Assembly (NCBI RefSeq): GCF_014274465.1
Contig: NZ_CP060394.1
Coordinates: 744,001 to 808,000, forward strand
DNA length: 64,000 bases
Source: Alloacidobacterium dinghuense
Lineage (GTDB): Bacteria > Acidobacteriota > Terriglobia > Terriglobales > Acidobacteriaceae
Reading direction: 5' to 3'
Below the pieces are notes generated by a model that worked only from the letters and a program-made list of their open reading frames with translations, made no database searches and was not told the DNA's origin. The position numbers and the translations under genes are program-made. Numbering within the stretch: position 1 is the stretch's first letter; every line of letters starts with the position of its first letter. This document shows positions 1-8,765 of the stretch, one piece after another.

Positions 1-343
1 GCATCTTTCCCCAAACTCCACCTTCCATATACTTTTCTTTTCCTTCCAGAGTAGAGTCCATTTCGCAAGCGTCAAATTTTCCCGCAAAGCAATATAGGGT
101 TCAAGGTTACGAAGGTTCAGTGTACCTGAGTAATCTGCACCAAGTGCCGTCCTTTCGTAACGGGTAAGCATAGCGAAGTAGGTCATCGGGGTGGGGTACC
201 CATTCTTTGCAAAGCAAAGGATAGGATAACGTGGCTCTAAATCAGCCAAAGTAACACGATCAGCTCGCCAACCAACCCTTTCCTATTGCCTTCCCATAGA
301 GCGATATGCCACCATTCCTATGGCTAAACCAGAGGAGGGCAGC
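1..343. other. Intergenic edge region, no gene seen
   Basis: No reading frame with a convincing start or family resemblance was found on either strand. It holds one degenerate copy (about 194-225) of the GGGTGCCCCATCC-type hairpin repeat, with arms CTTTGC and GCAAAG. The last 12 bases carry the ribosome-binding site of the permease gene that follows. The left part could be the 3-prime flank of a gene outside the window. Confidence 0.5.
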
Positions 344-2995
344 ATGCCAAAGTTGCGAGCACTATGGATTCGGCTCCGCGGACTCATCGGCCGCAAATCA
401 GAGGATTTCAATGCCGAACTCGAAAGCCACCTCCAACTCCACATTGAGGACAATCTCCGCCGAGGCATGACGCCCGAACAAGCCCGCCGCGAAGCTCTGA
501 TCAAACTCGGAGGCATAGAGCAGACAAGACAGGCTTACCGAGAGCGCCAAAGCCTGCCCCCGATCGAAAGCCTGTGGCAGGACATCCGCTTCGGCCTGCG
601 CATGCTCTGGAAAAGTCCCGGCTTCACTGTCACAGCCGTTTTAACGCTCGCCCTCGGCATCGGCGCAAACACTGCCATCTTCTCCGTAGTCAAAGCCGTC
701 CTGATGGCCCCGCTTCCGTACAAGGACCCGAGCCGCATCGTCGCCGTATGGACAGCGAGCCCTGCACGCGGAAATCAGCCTCTTCCCAACTCTCCAGGCG
801 ACTTCGCCATTTGGAAAAAGAGCGGCATCTTCGAAGATCTCGCACCCTCCTATGACGACGAAAAAACGCTGACCGGGCAGGGTTCGCCGCAATTCCTCAT
901 CGGCTACGCTGTCTCGGCAAACTACCTCCGCATCCTCGGCGTCCAGCCGCAGTTAGGCCGCCTCTACACCGACGAAGAAGACAAGCCCGGCGGCCCAAAA
1001 GTAGCGCTGCTCAGCAATCATCTCTGGCGCGCAACCTTTCATTCTGACCCCAACATCGTCGGCAAAGCCATCACTCTAGACGGCAAGCCCTGTACCGTTC
1101 TTGGTGTCATGCCGCCGACATTCGACTACCCGCCAACCGTCGATCTCTGGAACCCGGCCGCTATGGCCCCGTCCGACTTCGACGACTTCAACCGCACCTA
1201 CGTCCGCATTCTCGGACGCCTCCGCTCCGGAATCACTCTTGAAGCAGCGCAAAAAGAAATCAACGCGCTCGAAGCCCAGACTGCTCTCGCACATCCATCC
1301 ACTGACAATGGCAACCGCGTCGTCCTCGCCCCCATTCGCCAGCAGCTTGTGGGTGACATCCGCAAGCCGCTGCTGATTCTCCTCGGTGCTGTCGGTCTAG
1401 TGCTGCTGATCGCCTGCGCCAACACCGCAGGCCTCGCGCTCGCGCGCAATGCCGAGCGGCAAAAGGAAATCTCCGTGCGCCTCGCCCTAGGCGCAACTCG
1501 CTTGCGCCTGCTGCGACAGTTCGTTACCGAAAACCTGCTCCTCGCCATCATGGGCGGAGCCGCGGGCATACTGCTCGCGCTCGCCGGAACACGCCTCCTG
1601 CTTCCGCTTTTCCCCAACGACGTAGCGAACCTGCAAATCCCGAAAGTGACAGAGATCCCCATCGACGGCGGCGTCCTCCTCTTCGCATTAGTCATCACGA
1701 TGCTCTCGACATTTCTTTTCGGAGTGCTGCCGGTGCTCAAAGCCACACGCGCTGAAGCCAGTGACGCGATGAAGGAATCAGCGCGCAGCGCAACAGCCAG
1801 CCGCCGCTCGAATCGCTCCCGCAGCGCCATCGTCGTCTCGGAAGTTGCGATCTCGCTCATCCTGCTCACCGCCGCCGGACTCGTCGTGGCAAGCTTTCAG
1901 CGGGTCATGAACTCCGATCTCGGCTTTCAGTCCGATCACGTCCTCGCGCTCCAGGTCTTTCTACCGCTCGACCGCTATCCAAGCAACGATCAGGAAAAAA
2001 GACGAGCACTCGTCAATGAAGCCATCAGCAGGATGAGCGCCGTGCCCGGAGTGAAATCAGCCGGAGCGACAAACTTCCTGCCGCTCATCGGTTTCTGGGG
2101 CACAACCAATTTTCTGTTTCATGGACAGGTCCCGCCCAAAGACGGCCAGCTCCCCGAAGCCGACAACCGCCTCATGACTCCGGGCTACATGCAGACCATG
2201 GGCATCCCGCTGCTTCGCGGACGAGCCTTCACCGACGCCGACCGTTCCGACAGCGCTCACGTAGCGATGATCAACCAGACTTTCGCGCGGCAATACTTCA
2301 AGGACAAAGATCCCATCGGCGAAGAATTGAACCTCGGTACCGTCGACAAGCCTGACTGGTGGCGCATCGTCGGCATCAGCGGCGACGTCAAATCCTTCGG
2401 CCAGGACCAGCCCACCCACGCCGATATCTACCGCCCGTTTGATCAAGACCCATTTCCACTCGTCGCATTCGTGCTGCACACCGACACTGATCCCGCGTCG
2501 ATGATCAAGCCCGCTGAACAAGCCTTGTGGAGCCTCGATCCTGACCTGCCCGTCTTCAAAGCCATCCCCATGGACTCACTCGCCAACCAATCGCTCGCCC
2601 TGCGACGCGCAAGCTCTGTGCTGATCTCAGGCTTTGCCATCCTGGCATTAGTGCTCGCCTGCATCGGCATCTACGGAGTGATGGCCTATGCTGTCACACA
2701 GCGCACGCAGGAGATTGGCGTGCGCATGGCGTTAGGAGCAGGCCGCTCTGACGTGCTGCGTCTGATCCTTGGTTTTGGCTTCCGTTTGATCCTCGCCGGT
2801 GTAATCATCGGACTGGCGGGCGCGCTCGCAACCACTAGGCTGCTCACGAGCCTGCTCTTCGAGACAACTCCATTGAATCCGCTGATCTTTTCGTCGGCAG
2901 CCGCAGTGCTGATAGCAGTTGCCGTTCTGGCTTCCTATCTACCAGCAAGACGAGCAGCCTCCATCGATCCCATCAACGCCCTGCGGACGGAATAG
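344..2995 (+). CDS. ADOP-family ABC transporter permease (MacB/FtsX type)
   Basis: Inner-membrane permease of the acidobacterial duplicated orphan permease (ADOP) type, 883 residues. Residues 1-80 form a soluble helical head ([17 protein letters not shown] motif) typical of ADOPs. Two MacB-PCD/FtsX modules follow: a first helix near 95-115 ([12 protein letters not shown]), an FtsX helix block near 340-470 ([11 protein letters not shown]), then the second periplasmic part and a last FtsX block near 770-880 ([10 protein letters not shown]). The substrate is unknown; MacB relatives do mechanotransmission or extrude lipids, peptides or drugs. I chose ATG 344 over the in-frame ATG 320 because GAGGAGG ends five bases before 344, while nothing precedes 320. 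No ATPase gene is adjacent, which fits the orphan label. The family call is secure; the function is not. Confidence 0.9.
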   Translation: MPKLRALWIRLRGLIGRKSEDFNAELESHLQLHIEDNLRRGMTPEQARREALIKLGGIEQTRQAYRERQSLPPIESLWQDIRFGLRMLWKSPGFTVTAVLTLALGIGANTAIFSVVKAVLMAPLPYKDPSRIVAVWTASPARGNQPLPNSPGDFAIWKKSGIFEDLAPSYDDEKTLTGQGSPQFLIGYAVSANYLRILGVQPQLGRLYTDEEDKPGGPKVALLSNHLWRATFHSDPNIVGKAITLDGKPCTVLGVMPPTFDYPPTVDLWNPAAMAPSDFDDFNRTYVRILGRLRSGITLEAAQKEINALEAQTALAHPSTDNGNRVVLAPIRQQLVGDIRKPLLILLGAVGLVLLIACANTAGLALARNAERQKEISVRLALGATRLRLLRQFVTENLLLAIMGGAAGILLALAGTRLLLPLFPNDVANLQIPKVTEIPIDGGVLLFALVITMLSTFLFGVLPVLKATRAEASDAMKESARSATASRRSNRSRSAIVVSEVAISLILLTAAGLVVASFQRVMNSDLGFQSDHVLALQVFLPLDRYPSNDQEKRRALVNEAISRMSAVPGVKSAGATNFLPLIGFWGTTNFLFHGQVPPKDGQLPEADNRLMTPGYMQTMGIPLLRGRAFTDADRSDSAHVAMINQTFARQYFKDKDPIGEELNLGTVDKPDWWRIVGISGDVKSFGQDQPTHADIYRPFDQDPFPLVAFVLHTDTDPASMIKPAEQALWSLDPDLPVFKAIPMDSLANQSLALRRASSVLISGFAILALVLACIGIYGVMAYAVTQRTQEIGVRMALGAGRSDVLRLILGFGFRLILAGVIIGLAGALATTRLLTSLLFETTPLNPLIFSSAAAVLIAVAVLASYLPARRAASIDPINALRTE

Positions 2996-3010
2996 GGCAT
3001 TCTGATAGTC

Positions 3011-3050
3011 GTCATTCTGACGACCGAAGGGAGGAAGAATCTCAGCGACG
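3011..3050. repeat. GTCATTCTGACGACC-type intergenic repeat
   Basis: The sequence GTCATTCTGACGACC followed by GGGAGGAAGAATCTCAGCGA recurs almost exactly at 16210-16248. It belongs to the wider GTCATYCTGA family found throughout the intergenic space of this window. It lies just downstream of the permease gene. Confidence 0.75.
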
Positions 3051-3100
3051 AAAGCGAGGATGAGATTCGCCGCCATGACGCACTCTTCGCGTTGTCGGAG

Positions 3101-3367
3101 CTAGAAGCGCACTTTGTTCAATATCACCGACCGCGCAGGATACAGGAGCGCAGCGACACACAAGGTCACCATCCCTTCACGCAAATATGCAGCAGTCGAA
3201 ACAGAAACTCCGACGCCAGTCGCAAGGGCGACATAAGCAGCTATGCACATCGGACACTTCGGCATCAACACCAACAGTGCACCAGAAACCACGCCACCCG
3301 AAGTACGCTTCCAGAAACCGCGCCGTAGCGCTGCGGTCTTACGACCGCAGCACACATGCCCGCTCAC
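3101..3367 (-). CDS. Small membrane protein with CPxC motif
   Basis: An 88-residue protein of unknown function. It has a basic N-terminus with a Cys pair (HVCCGRK) and one or two hydrophobic stretches, the first ending in LMPKCPMCIAAYVALATG, where CPMC lies at or in the membrane. CPxC in a membrane segment recalls metal or thiol chemistry (for example mercuric-transport MerC-like proteins), but that is only a resemblance. The GTG start overlaps the stop of the upstream DUF899 gene (GTGA), so the two are probably translationally coupled. It is the last gene of the ArsR-led operon. Confidence 0.7.
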   Translation of the reverse strand: MSGHVCCGRKTAALRRGFWKRTSGGVVSGALLVLMPKCPMCIAAYVALATGVGVSVSTAAYLREGMVTLCVAALLYPARSVILNKVRF

Positions 3368-4164
3368 GACTCACTCTCCGCGCAACCACACGCTGAGACA
3401 TTCTTGGCCGCAACATATCGCCCATGCTCGTTCACCGAGCCGTCAGCTTCGTAGCGGTCATGGTGCCGAACCCAGTCCGTCAGGTTGTAACGAGGCCCAT
3501 TCTCATTGCGGCCCTTAGGCGCAATGTCGAGATACATGTACGTCGAGACAAACTGCTCATCGCCACGCCCGTGCGTCGAATAGGTGTGGTAAATGTCGCC
3601 GCTTGAATCCTTATAGAAGACGCTGTCCCCGGAAAGCTCCTCGATCGAAGCATCGATCATGGCATAGTTATAGAAAACCTTGCCGCTCGCAATCTCTTCC
3701 AGCGTGAACGACACATGGAAGTCGTAGTTGAAGTCGCTGCCATACGAAGACACCCACTTGAACTTCCATCCCATGCGCTCTTTGAACGTTTCAATCTCTT
3801 CGAGCGGCGCCCGCGAGACTGAGACGAACGAAACATCATGGTGCTCCAGATGCGCCAGCGTTCCATCAATGTGATCGGACTTGAAAGAACACCCGACACA
3901 ACCCTCCTTCCATCCTGGCCCGAACATAAAGTGCTGAACAATCAGCTGGCTGCGCCCGTCAAAGAGGTTTGCCAGCGTTACTTTTCCATCGGGTCCATCG
4001 AAAACGTAATTCTTCTCAACCCGCACCCACGGCAATTCGCGCCGCTGCTGGTTTAAAACATCGCGCAGCCGCGTTAATTCTTTCTCCCGCGCCAGCAGCG
4101 CCTTTCGCGCTGCCAGCCACTCCGCCCGCGATACGATCTTGTGGCTCACACTCATTGTTGCCAT
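3364..4164 (-). CDS. DUF899 family protein (thioredoxin-like), copy 2
   Basis: A 266-residue soluble protein of the DUF899 family, which has a thioredoxin-like fold and no settled biochemical role. A charged helical N-terminus (EWLAARKALLAREKELTR) leads into the core FDGRSQLIVQHFMFGPGW, followed by CVGC at residues 89-92, the position of a thioredoxin-type CxxC. Start ATG 4164 has AGGAGA seven bases upstream. It is a tandem paralogue of the gene at 4202-4951, closely similar through residues 11-110, separated by 37 bp. The 3-prime end overlaps the CPxC membrane gene. The context suggests stress or small-molecule response, as inference only. Confidence 0.9.
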   Translation of the reverse strand: MATMSVSHKIVSRAEWLAARKALLAREKELTRLRDVLNQQRRELPWVRVEKNYVFDGPDGKVTLANLFDGRSQLIVQHFMFGPGWKEGCVGCSFKSDHIDGTLAHLEHHDVSFVSVSRAPLEEIETFKERMGWKFKWVSSYGSDFNYDFHVSFTLEEIASGKVFYNYAMIDASIEELSGDSVFYKDSSGDIYHTYSTHGRGDEQFVSTYMYLDIAPKGRNENGPRYNLTDWVRHHDRYEADGSVNEHGRYVAAKNVSACGCAESES

Positions 4165-4201
4165 TTCTCATTCTCCTTTTATGTCGAGCGTAGGCTCGTT
4201 C

Positions 4202-4951
4202 TCACCCGTGGCACTGTGCCTTCGACTGTTGATTGTCGTAGCGGTCGTGATGACGAACCCACGCCATCCCGTCTGGCAACAACTCCTCTTCATCCCGCCC
4301 CTTCGGCACCATGTCAAGGAAGTGATAGGGAAGCAGCATCCCTTCGCCTCCTCGCGCGTACGACGAATATGTATGGAAGACATTGCCATCGCTATCCTTG
4401 TAGAAGACGCTCGTGCCCGTTGCTTCCTCGCTCGGAAATCCGCTCAAACCATAGTTGTAATCAAACTTGTGGCTCGCCATCTCCTCCGGGGTGAACGACA
4501 CGCGATAGTCATAGTTGAAGTCTCTGCCGTACGACGACACCCACTTGAAGCCCCATCCCATGCGTTTCTTGAATGCGTCAATCTTCGCGAACGGAGCCCG
4601 GGAAATCGCGATCAGCGTCACATCGCGCTGCGCCAGATGAATCACGCTTCGATCGAAATGATCCGCCCCCATCGAGCATCGCGGGCATCCTGCTTCCCAA
4701 GCCGGTCCGAACATGAAGTGATATACAACCAACTGGCTGCGCCCATCAAACAGATCCGCCAGCGTTTCCTTGCCGTTTGGCCCATCAAACACATAGCTCT
4801 TCTCGATCTTCACCCACGGCAGCTCACGACGCTTGCGGCTCAACTCATCCCGCAACCGTGTAAGCTTTTTCTCCTCGGTCAGCAATTCCTTCCTCGCCTC
4901 AAGCCATTCTTCCTGTGAAACAACCGGGTGATCCTGCACAACTGCGCTCAT
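4202..4951 (-). CDS. DUF899 family protein (thioredoxin-like), copy 1
   Basis: A 249-residue DUF899 protein. The layout matches its downstream paralogue: helical N-terminus, ELPWVKIEKSYVFDGPNG, then FDGRSQLVVYHFMFGPAW and CPRC at residues 89-92. The conserved EEWLEARKELL...RLRDELSRKRRELPW stretch shows recent duplication with divergence toward the C-terminus. ATG 4951 has GGAGA seven bases upstream. A gap of about 130 bp separates it from the SRPBCC gene upstream, still on the same strand with no obvious terminator. A redox or hydrolase role is plausible from the fold but unproven. Confidence 0.9.
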   Translation of the reverse strand: MSAVVQDHPVVSQEEWLEARKELLTEEKKLTRLRDELSRKRRELPWVKIEKSYVFDGPNGKETLADLFDGRSQLVVYHFMFGPAWEAGCPRCSMGADHFDRSVIHLAQRDVTLIAISRAPFAKIDAFKKRMGWGFKWVSSYGRDFNYDYRVSFTPEEMASHKFDYNYGLSGFPSEEATGTSVFYKDSDGNVFHTYSSYARGGEGMLLPYHFLDMVPKGRDEEELLPDGMAWVRHHDRYDNQQSKAQCHG

Positions 4952-5083
4952 ACCATTTCTCCATTGGATATCGTAACTGCTACGGTTTCAAATCAAGCAG
5001 CGCCGCGCCGCTCGTTGCATCCCACCCGTCCTGCATATCCGTCGTCGTTTATCGCGCTCGCCGGGCATTCCCGGTCAAGAAGG

Positions 5084-5560
5084 TTACGGCTTCAGGCGCT
5101 TGTCCACGCAGCCCCGGAGCTTCGCGAAATAGTTTGTCCAGCCTTGGTTCACGTCGACGCCATCCTGAAGTTCCAGCGGTATCAGCCCCATCGCCCGATG
5201 CGAAAAGTCAAGGCGCGTCAAACCATCGACTTCCTGCAACCGAAACTGCACATGCGAGGTCGCCGCAGCCGACATGAACATCGGCCCATGAAGCTCAAGC
5301 AACTCTGGCGGCCGAATCGCCTGCACATGACCCCACAAATGTCCGGCGCCGTTACCCAGATCACGGAACCAGCGTCCGCCCGGCCATGCCTCCAGCTTCA
5401 TATCGAGCAGTGGTGCATCCTCGCCACAGCTCAGCATCGGGCCAAGCTGTTCCAGAACCGTCTCAAAAACAATGTCAATCGAGGCCGCAATCTCTACCTC
5501 GCGCACCACTTCGAGCACCTGCAGATTCTGTTGTGCCTTCGGCGCTGTCGCTGTCCCCAT
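5084..5560 (-). CDS. SRPBCC (AHSA1/START-like) domain protein, copy 2
   Basis: A 158-residue single-domain protein of the SRPBCC/AHSA1 superfamily, which binds hydrophobic ligands in a deep cavity. The opening VLEVVREVEIAASIDIVFET and the motif EAWPGGRWFRDLGNGAG are typical of AHSA1 proteins. It is a tandem paralogue of the upstream gene (5585-6046), which has EAWPGGRWYRDFGSNTG. I prefer ATG 5560 to the GTG one codon upstream because GGGAG sits seven bases from it. ArsR-SRPBCC pairs are very common, and the ligand is usually unknown. Membership in one operon with the ArsR gene is supported by a 24-bp gap. Confidence 0.88.
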   Translation of the reverse strand: MGTATAPKAQQNLQVLEVVREVEIAASIDIVFETVLEQLGPMLSCGEDAPLLDMKLEAWPGGRWFRDLGNGAGHLWGHVQAIRPPELLELHGPMFMSAAATSHVQFRLQEVDGLTRLDFSHRAMGLIPLELQDGVDVNQGWTNYFAKLRGCVDKRLKP

Positions 5561-5584
5561 CACTCATCTCCCTGGATAGTTCGT

Positions 5585-6046
5585 CTAACGTTTTGCGCGT
5601 TCGTCCACGCCCGCACGAACATTCACAAAAAAGTTGTCCCAGCCGTTATTCACATCCACTCCATCCATCAGGTGATGCGGAATCAGCCCCACCGCGCGGT
5701 GTGCAAAGTCGATGCGCGTCAGCCCGTTTTCTTTCTTCAGCCGAAAGATCACGTGATTCACCGCAGGCGCCGACATGAACATCGGCCCGTGCATCTCGAG
5801 CAGCTCAGGAGGCCTGATCGCCTGCACTGTGCCCCACCAATAACCGGTGTTGCTGCCAAAGTCGCGATACCAGCGTCCGCCCGGCCACGCCTCCAGTGTC
5901 AAATTGTGCGGCGTCTTGTCGGGAGCCTCATTGAGCGGCCCCATGTTCTCAAGTAATGTCTCCCAGACGACATCGATCGTCGCCGCAATCTCGATCTCGC
6001 GCGTTACTTCAAGAACTTCGACCTGCTCGGTCATCTTCACGCTCAT
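5585..6046 (-). CDS. SRPBCC (AHSA1/START-like) domain protein, copy 1
   Basis: A 153-residue SRPBCC/AHSA1 protein. It opens with VEVLEVTREIEIAATIDVVW, carries EAWPGGRWYRDFG, and ends with the amphipathic helix VDVNNGWDNFFVNVRAGVDERAKR. Start ATG 6046 overlaps the ArsR stop codon (ATGA), and GGAGGAGA lies just upstream inside the ArsR gene, so translation is coupled to the regulator. Ligand binding in the cavity is the family property; which ligand is not visible. It is the first of two tandem copies. Confidence 0.9.
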   Translation of the reverse strand: MSVKMTEQVEVLEVTREIEIAATIDVVWETLLENMGPLNEAPDKTPHNLTLEAWPGGRWYRDFGSNTGYWWGTVQAIRPPELLEMHGPMFMSAPAVNHVIFRLKKENGLTRIDFAHRAVGLIPHHLMDGVDVNNGWDNFFVNVRAGVDERAKR

Positions 6047-6420
6047 TTCTCCTCCCGATTCCGATCGGTCTGATTTTCGCGGGCTATCCGCTCCGCCATC
6101 TTCTGCTCGGCGCGTATCTTGATGCGGTCGAGCTGGTGCGTCCAGAAGCGCTCAAACACCTTCACCCAGTCATGCACAGGCTTCAGCTCCTTCGCGTTCA
6201 GGCGGTAGTAGCGCATCTGCCCGCGCTTCGACACCGTCACCACGCCCACCTTGCGCAACACGCCAAGGTGCTTCGACACTGTCGGCTGCGGCATCCGCAA
6301 CCGCAGCACCACATCCCCCACCGCATGCTCCCCACCATCAGAAAGCATGCCGATAATCTCCCGCCGCCGCGGCTCAGCAATCGCGTTGAAGACATCGGTG
6401 GTGGTAGCCGCTCTTGCCAT
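6043..6420 (-). CDS. ArsR-family transcriptional regulator
   Basis: A 125-residue winged-helix repressor. The head NAIAEPRRREIIGMLSDG is followed by the recognition helix MPQPTVSKHLGVLRKVGVV and a wing with RGQMRYYRL. It lacks the CxC/ELCVCDL metal site of true arsenic sensors, as is usual for the ArsR subgroup paired with SRPBCC proteins. ATG 6420 fits the family N-terminus but has no Shine-Dalgarno sequence. A promoter with TTGACA and TATACA lies so close upstream that the transcript is predicted to be leaderless. A perfect 22-bp palindrome sits in that promoter, pointing to autorepression of the whole six-gene operon. Confidence 0.92.
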   Translation of the reverse strand: MARAATTTDVFNAIAEPRRREIIGMLSDGGEHAVGDVVLRLRMPQPTVSKHLGVLRKVGVVTVSKRGQMRYYRLNAKELKPVHDWVKVFERFWTHQLDRIKIRAEQKMAERIARENQTDRNREEK

Positions 6421-6429
6421 GTCAAGAAA

Positions 6430-6459
6430 TGTATATTCCTATATAGGAATATATGTCAA
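6430..6459 (-). promoter_or_regulatory. Promoter with embedded 22-bp palindromic operator
   Basis: Reading the minus strand, TTGACA (6454-6459) and TATACA (6430-6435) are separated by 18 bp. The perfect palindrome TATATTCCTATATAGGAATATA without its outer pairs (core TATTCCTATATAGGAATA, full extent 6432-6453) fills the spacer and overlaps the -10 box. Only nine bases separate the -10 box from the ATG, so the mRNA would begin at or next to the start codon. This is the expected geometry for an autorepressing ArsR protein. Confidence 0.65.
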
Positions 6460-6539
6460 GTAAACGAAGAAGGATTTTTTTCTGTATCTGCTATCGAAAC
6501 TGAAAGAGCCTGGACTTCTGCGAATCAGTTCTTAACGCT

Positions 6540-6637
6540 GTCATCCTGAGCGAAGCGAAGGATCTGCTGTTTCTCAACCATTGAATAAACCTGGGTGCCC
6601 CATCCTATCGCGTAGTTTGCGATAGGGTGGGAAAGCA
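6540..6637. repeat. Composite hairpin repeat (GTCATCCTGAG + GGGTGCCCCATCC)
   Basis: First part 6540-6571 reads GTCATCCTGAGCGAAGCGAA then GGATCTGCTG. Second part 6593-6637 reads GGGTGCCCCATCC, arm CCTATCGC, loop, arm GCGATAGG, GTGGGAAAGCACA. The arm differs from other copies (CCTTTCGC/GCGAAAGG elsewhere), but both arms changed together, so pairing is preserved. Confidence 0.8.
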
Positions 6638-6694
6638 CATCACTTAGACTGGAAATCTCAGAAGTCTCGCGGTCCTTGGAGGTAGAAGACTCAC

Positions 6695-7408
6695 CTAATC
6701 CGCCACCATCAACTCACCCGGCAGAATCGGCCGCGTCCGCGGCAGCAACCCAAACGCAGCCGCGATCCCAACCCCAGCAAGCACGCCAACATAAATCACC
6801 AGCTTCACCAGGTCCGTAGCGTGATTCTTAGGCAAAGTCTTCCAGAGAATCAACAACACCGTCTGCGCCAGCGTCACCGCCCACACCGAACCATAAAAGT
6901 ACCGCCGCTCCGTGCCTTCACCTTTGGTCGAGCGCCGCACACGCGGCAACACACCCACCAACCCGAGCAGCAGAATCAAAGCGCAAAGAGGGAAGTAGCC
7001 ATACCGATAAATCTGCATCATGTGCCAGCGCCGATTCACAACCGCATCCACCAGCCCGGCCAAATTCAGCAGCGCAAAACTCAACACCGCATTCCACGCA
7101 AAGGTGTAGCAGACCTTGCGGTACAGCGGATTCGGCCTGTCCTCATCGAAGCGCAGAATGTAAGGCGCAGGCTCCGCCCCCGGCAGCTTGCCGCGATACG
7201 CAGCAATGCCAGTGCCGACAAGCACCGCGCCCAGCCACAATAGATTCCGCGCGCTTCCGCCCGCGGCAAACAGATCAAACGTCAGCCACCCGGGAGCAAG
7301 AAAGAAAACCCAAATCCAGATCGGCCAGTGCGCCAGCCGATACAGCCGCGTATTGCGCTCGCGCATCTTCCGCTGCGCCGCATATTCCACCTTGATCGAG
7401 TAGGCCAT
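6695..7408 (-). CDS. Multi-pass membrane protein of unknown function
   Basis: A 237-residue integral membrane protein not assignable to a known family. A basic amphipathic N-terminus (KMRERNTRLYRLAHW) precedes about six hydrophobic segments, including WIWVFFLAPGWLTFDLF, LLWLGAVLVGTGIAAY, LSFALLNLAGLVDAVV, FPLCALILLLGLVGVL and LVIYVGVLAGVGIAAAFGLL. The ATG is the only reasonable start, although no clear Shine-Dalgarno sequence precedes it. It stands alone between a hairpin-repeat region and the monooxygenase-domain gene. No catalytic motif is evident. Confidence 0.75.
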   Translation of the reverse strand: MAYSIKVEYAAQRKMRERNTRLYRLAHWPIWIWVFFLAPGWLTFDLFAAGGSARNLLWLGAVLVGTGIAAYRGKLPGAEPAPYILRFDEDRPNPLYRKVCYTFAWNAVLSFALLNLAGLVDAVVNRRWHMMQIYRYGYFPLCALILLLGLVGVLPRVRRSTKGEGTERRYFYGSVWAVTLAQTVLLILWKTLPKNHATDLVKLVIYVGVLAGVGIAAAFGLLPRTRPILPGELMVAD

Positions 7409-7477
7409 GATGCAGTGGCAGCAGTCTTTCAGTAGCGCACAACGCAGTCAAGTGAACGTCGGGATCCATACAGGTAG

Positions 7478-7536
7478 GCGCGGGTTTTAACCCGCGCACC
7501 ACTGTATCAAGAGACCAGCGCGGCTTTAGCCGCTGA
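7478..7536. repeat. Paired GCGGGTTTTAACCCGC / GCGGCTTTAGCCGC hairpin repeat
   Basis: Two short stem-loops, GCGCGGGTTTTAACCCGCGC and CGCGGCTTTAGCCGCTG, are about 20 bp apart. The same two-hairpin layout recurs at 32928-32982 with different arms (GCGGGGCTTCAGCCCCGC and GGGGCTTTAGCCCC), keeping the TTHA core. Confidence 0.7.
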
Positions 7537-7548
7537 GGTGTTTGAGAA

Positions 7549-7857
7549 CTAAGCCCCCGGCCCCTTCGCCGCGATCACATCGATTTTGCTCACGTTCGGA
7601 TCCTTCGCCAACAGCGCCTTCGTCTGCTCGCTGAAGAGCGCCTTCGCAATCTCGCCATTCAGATGTGCATCGCGCCCCGCCTCATCCGCAAAGGTGTCAA
7701 AGATGCCGAAACCGTACGGCCCGAGCCGCACCACGTACCACGTCAACGTGCCTGGTTCCTGCTCTGCCAAAGGCTGTGCCGACTTCAAAAACGCTTCTAC
7801 CTCAGCCTCTTTACCCGGCTTCGCATGAACTTCCGCCCAAATTGAATACTTGACCAT
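7549..7857 (-). CDS. Antibiotic biosynthesis monooxygenase (ABM) domain protein
   Basis: A 102-residue ferredoxin-like alpha-beta dimeric protein of the ABM/putative quinol monooxygenase group (YgiN-like). Family signs are KPGKEAEVEAFLKSAQPLAEQEPGTLTWYVVRLG followed by FDTFADEAGRDAHLNGEIAKAL, here cited in parts: EPGTLTWYVV and DEAGRDAHL. Such proteins oxidise quinols or aromatic compounds without a cofactor, or degrade haem; the substrate here is unknown. I chose ATG 7857 over the upstream TTG because GGAGA lies eight bases before it. It is a single gene, with a 75-bp gap to the DoxX-like gene upstream. Confidence 0.85.
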   Translation of the reverse strand: MVKYSIWAEVHAKPGKEAEVEAFLKSAQPLAEQEPGTLTWYVVRLGPYGFGIFDTFADEAGRDAHLNGEIAKALFSEQTKALLAKDPNVSKIDVIAAKGPGA

Positions 7858-7931
7858 GTGCAATTTCTCCTGCCCATTGGATGTCGGCTTTTATGTCAGA
7901 TTTGTCAAATTCTCGTCACCAGTGCAGGCGA

Positions 7932-8765
7932 TCATCCATCCCGCTTGGGCAGCGCGCCGGCTAATAACAAAGCACCCCCCGCCAGCCCCATGTCCTTCAG
8001 ATAATTTCCACCCACAAGGTCCTCCGGATGCGCCGCCAGCCACGGCACCCAAACAATCAACCCAAAGAGCAGAATCAGAATCCCCAGCAATGTCGCGGCC
8101 AGCCGAACCTTGTTGTTAAGGAAAATCGCAAGCGCCGCCACAAGAAACGCAGTGCCGGTAAAGTAAGACCACATCGGCTGCCCCGGCAGCGGAAACTTCA
8201 CGGCAGCCGACATCGGCTGCACCCCGGGCGCAAACGCGGGAAAGACAAAGTGCAGCACGCCCAGCGTGGCGACCGCGATGGCGAAAAGCACGCGTCCTGT
8301 AGTAAAAACCTTGTCCCTGCCCGAATCCTTCCATACCTCAGACTGCGTCCCTGCAAACAGAAACGCCGCTCCGCTCAGCCCCAGGTCCTTGCACGCGTTG
8401 TGCAGACGACCCGGAAAAGCCCCAAAGATCGGATCCATCGCAAACACGTCACCCGGCCATTGCGCCAGCAACCGCGAGTGAATCAACAGCACAAACGAAA
8501 GAATCATTACCCCCAGCAGAAAGCCGGCCAGCCACGCCTCGCGTTTCACCGTGATCGCCACGCCGGCAGCGATCAGCGCAATGCCCACAAAGTAAGCCCA
8601 GAAAAAATGCCACGGAATCCATGGCGGCACAATCGTCGCCACAATGGTGGCAAACAGAAAATGCTGCACACCGAAAATCACCATGGGCAACGCCAGCAGA
8701 AACCGCCCGGATTCGAGCAACGCGTCAATTGCGCGATTGTCTTCGATCGCCTGTGTCCAACTCAT
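7932..8765 (-). CDS. DoxX-like integral membrane protein with internal duplication
   Basis: A 277-residue protein with about eight transmembrane segments in two similar halves. The first half opens GRFLLALPMVIFGVQHFLFA, the second GRVLFAIAVATLGVLHFVFP. Each continues with a WxYF(V/T)G element (WAYFVGIALIAAG; WSYFTGTAFLVAA) and ends with a conserved DLGLSGAAFLFAG or DMGLAGGALLLAG. This is the four-helix DoxX layout fused in tandem. DoxX relatives act with quinones or in redox stress, and no direct activity can be claimed here. ATG 8765 follows GAGGTGG at good spacing. Confidence 0.8.
   Translation of the reverse strand: MSWTQAIEDNRAIDALLESGRFLLALPMVIFGVQHFLFATIVATIVPPWIPWHFFWAYFVGIALIAAGVAITVKREAWLAGFLLGVMILSFVLLIHSRLLAQWPGDVFAMDPIFGAFPGRLHNACKDLGLSGAAFLFAGTQSEVWKDSGRDKVFTTGRVLFAIAVATLGVLHFVFPAFAPGVQPMSAAVKFPLPGQPMWSYFTGTAFLVAALAIFLNNKVRLAATLLGILILLFGLIVWVPWLAAHPEDLVGGNYLKDMGLAGGALLLAGALPKRDG

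Noticed and set aside
320-343. Upstream ATG for the first ADOP
   Set aside because: No ribosome-binding site before 320, while GAGGAGG precedes 344.
4928-5956. 342-codon plus-strand frame
   Set aside because: Antisense to the two SRPBCC genes, with His/Arg-rich shadow composition.
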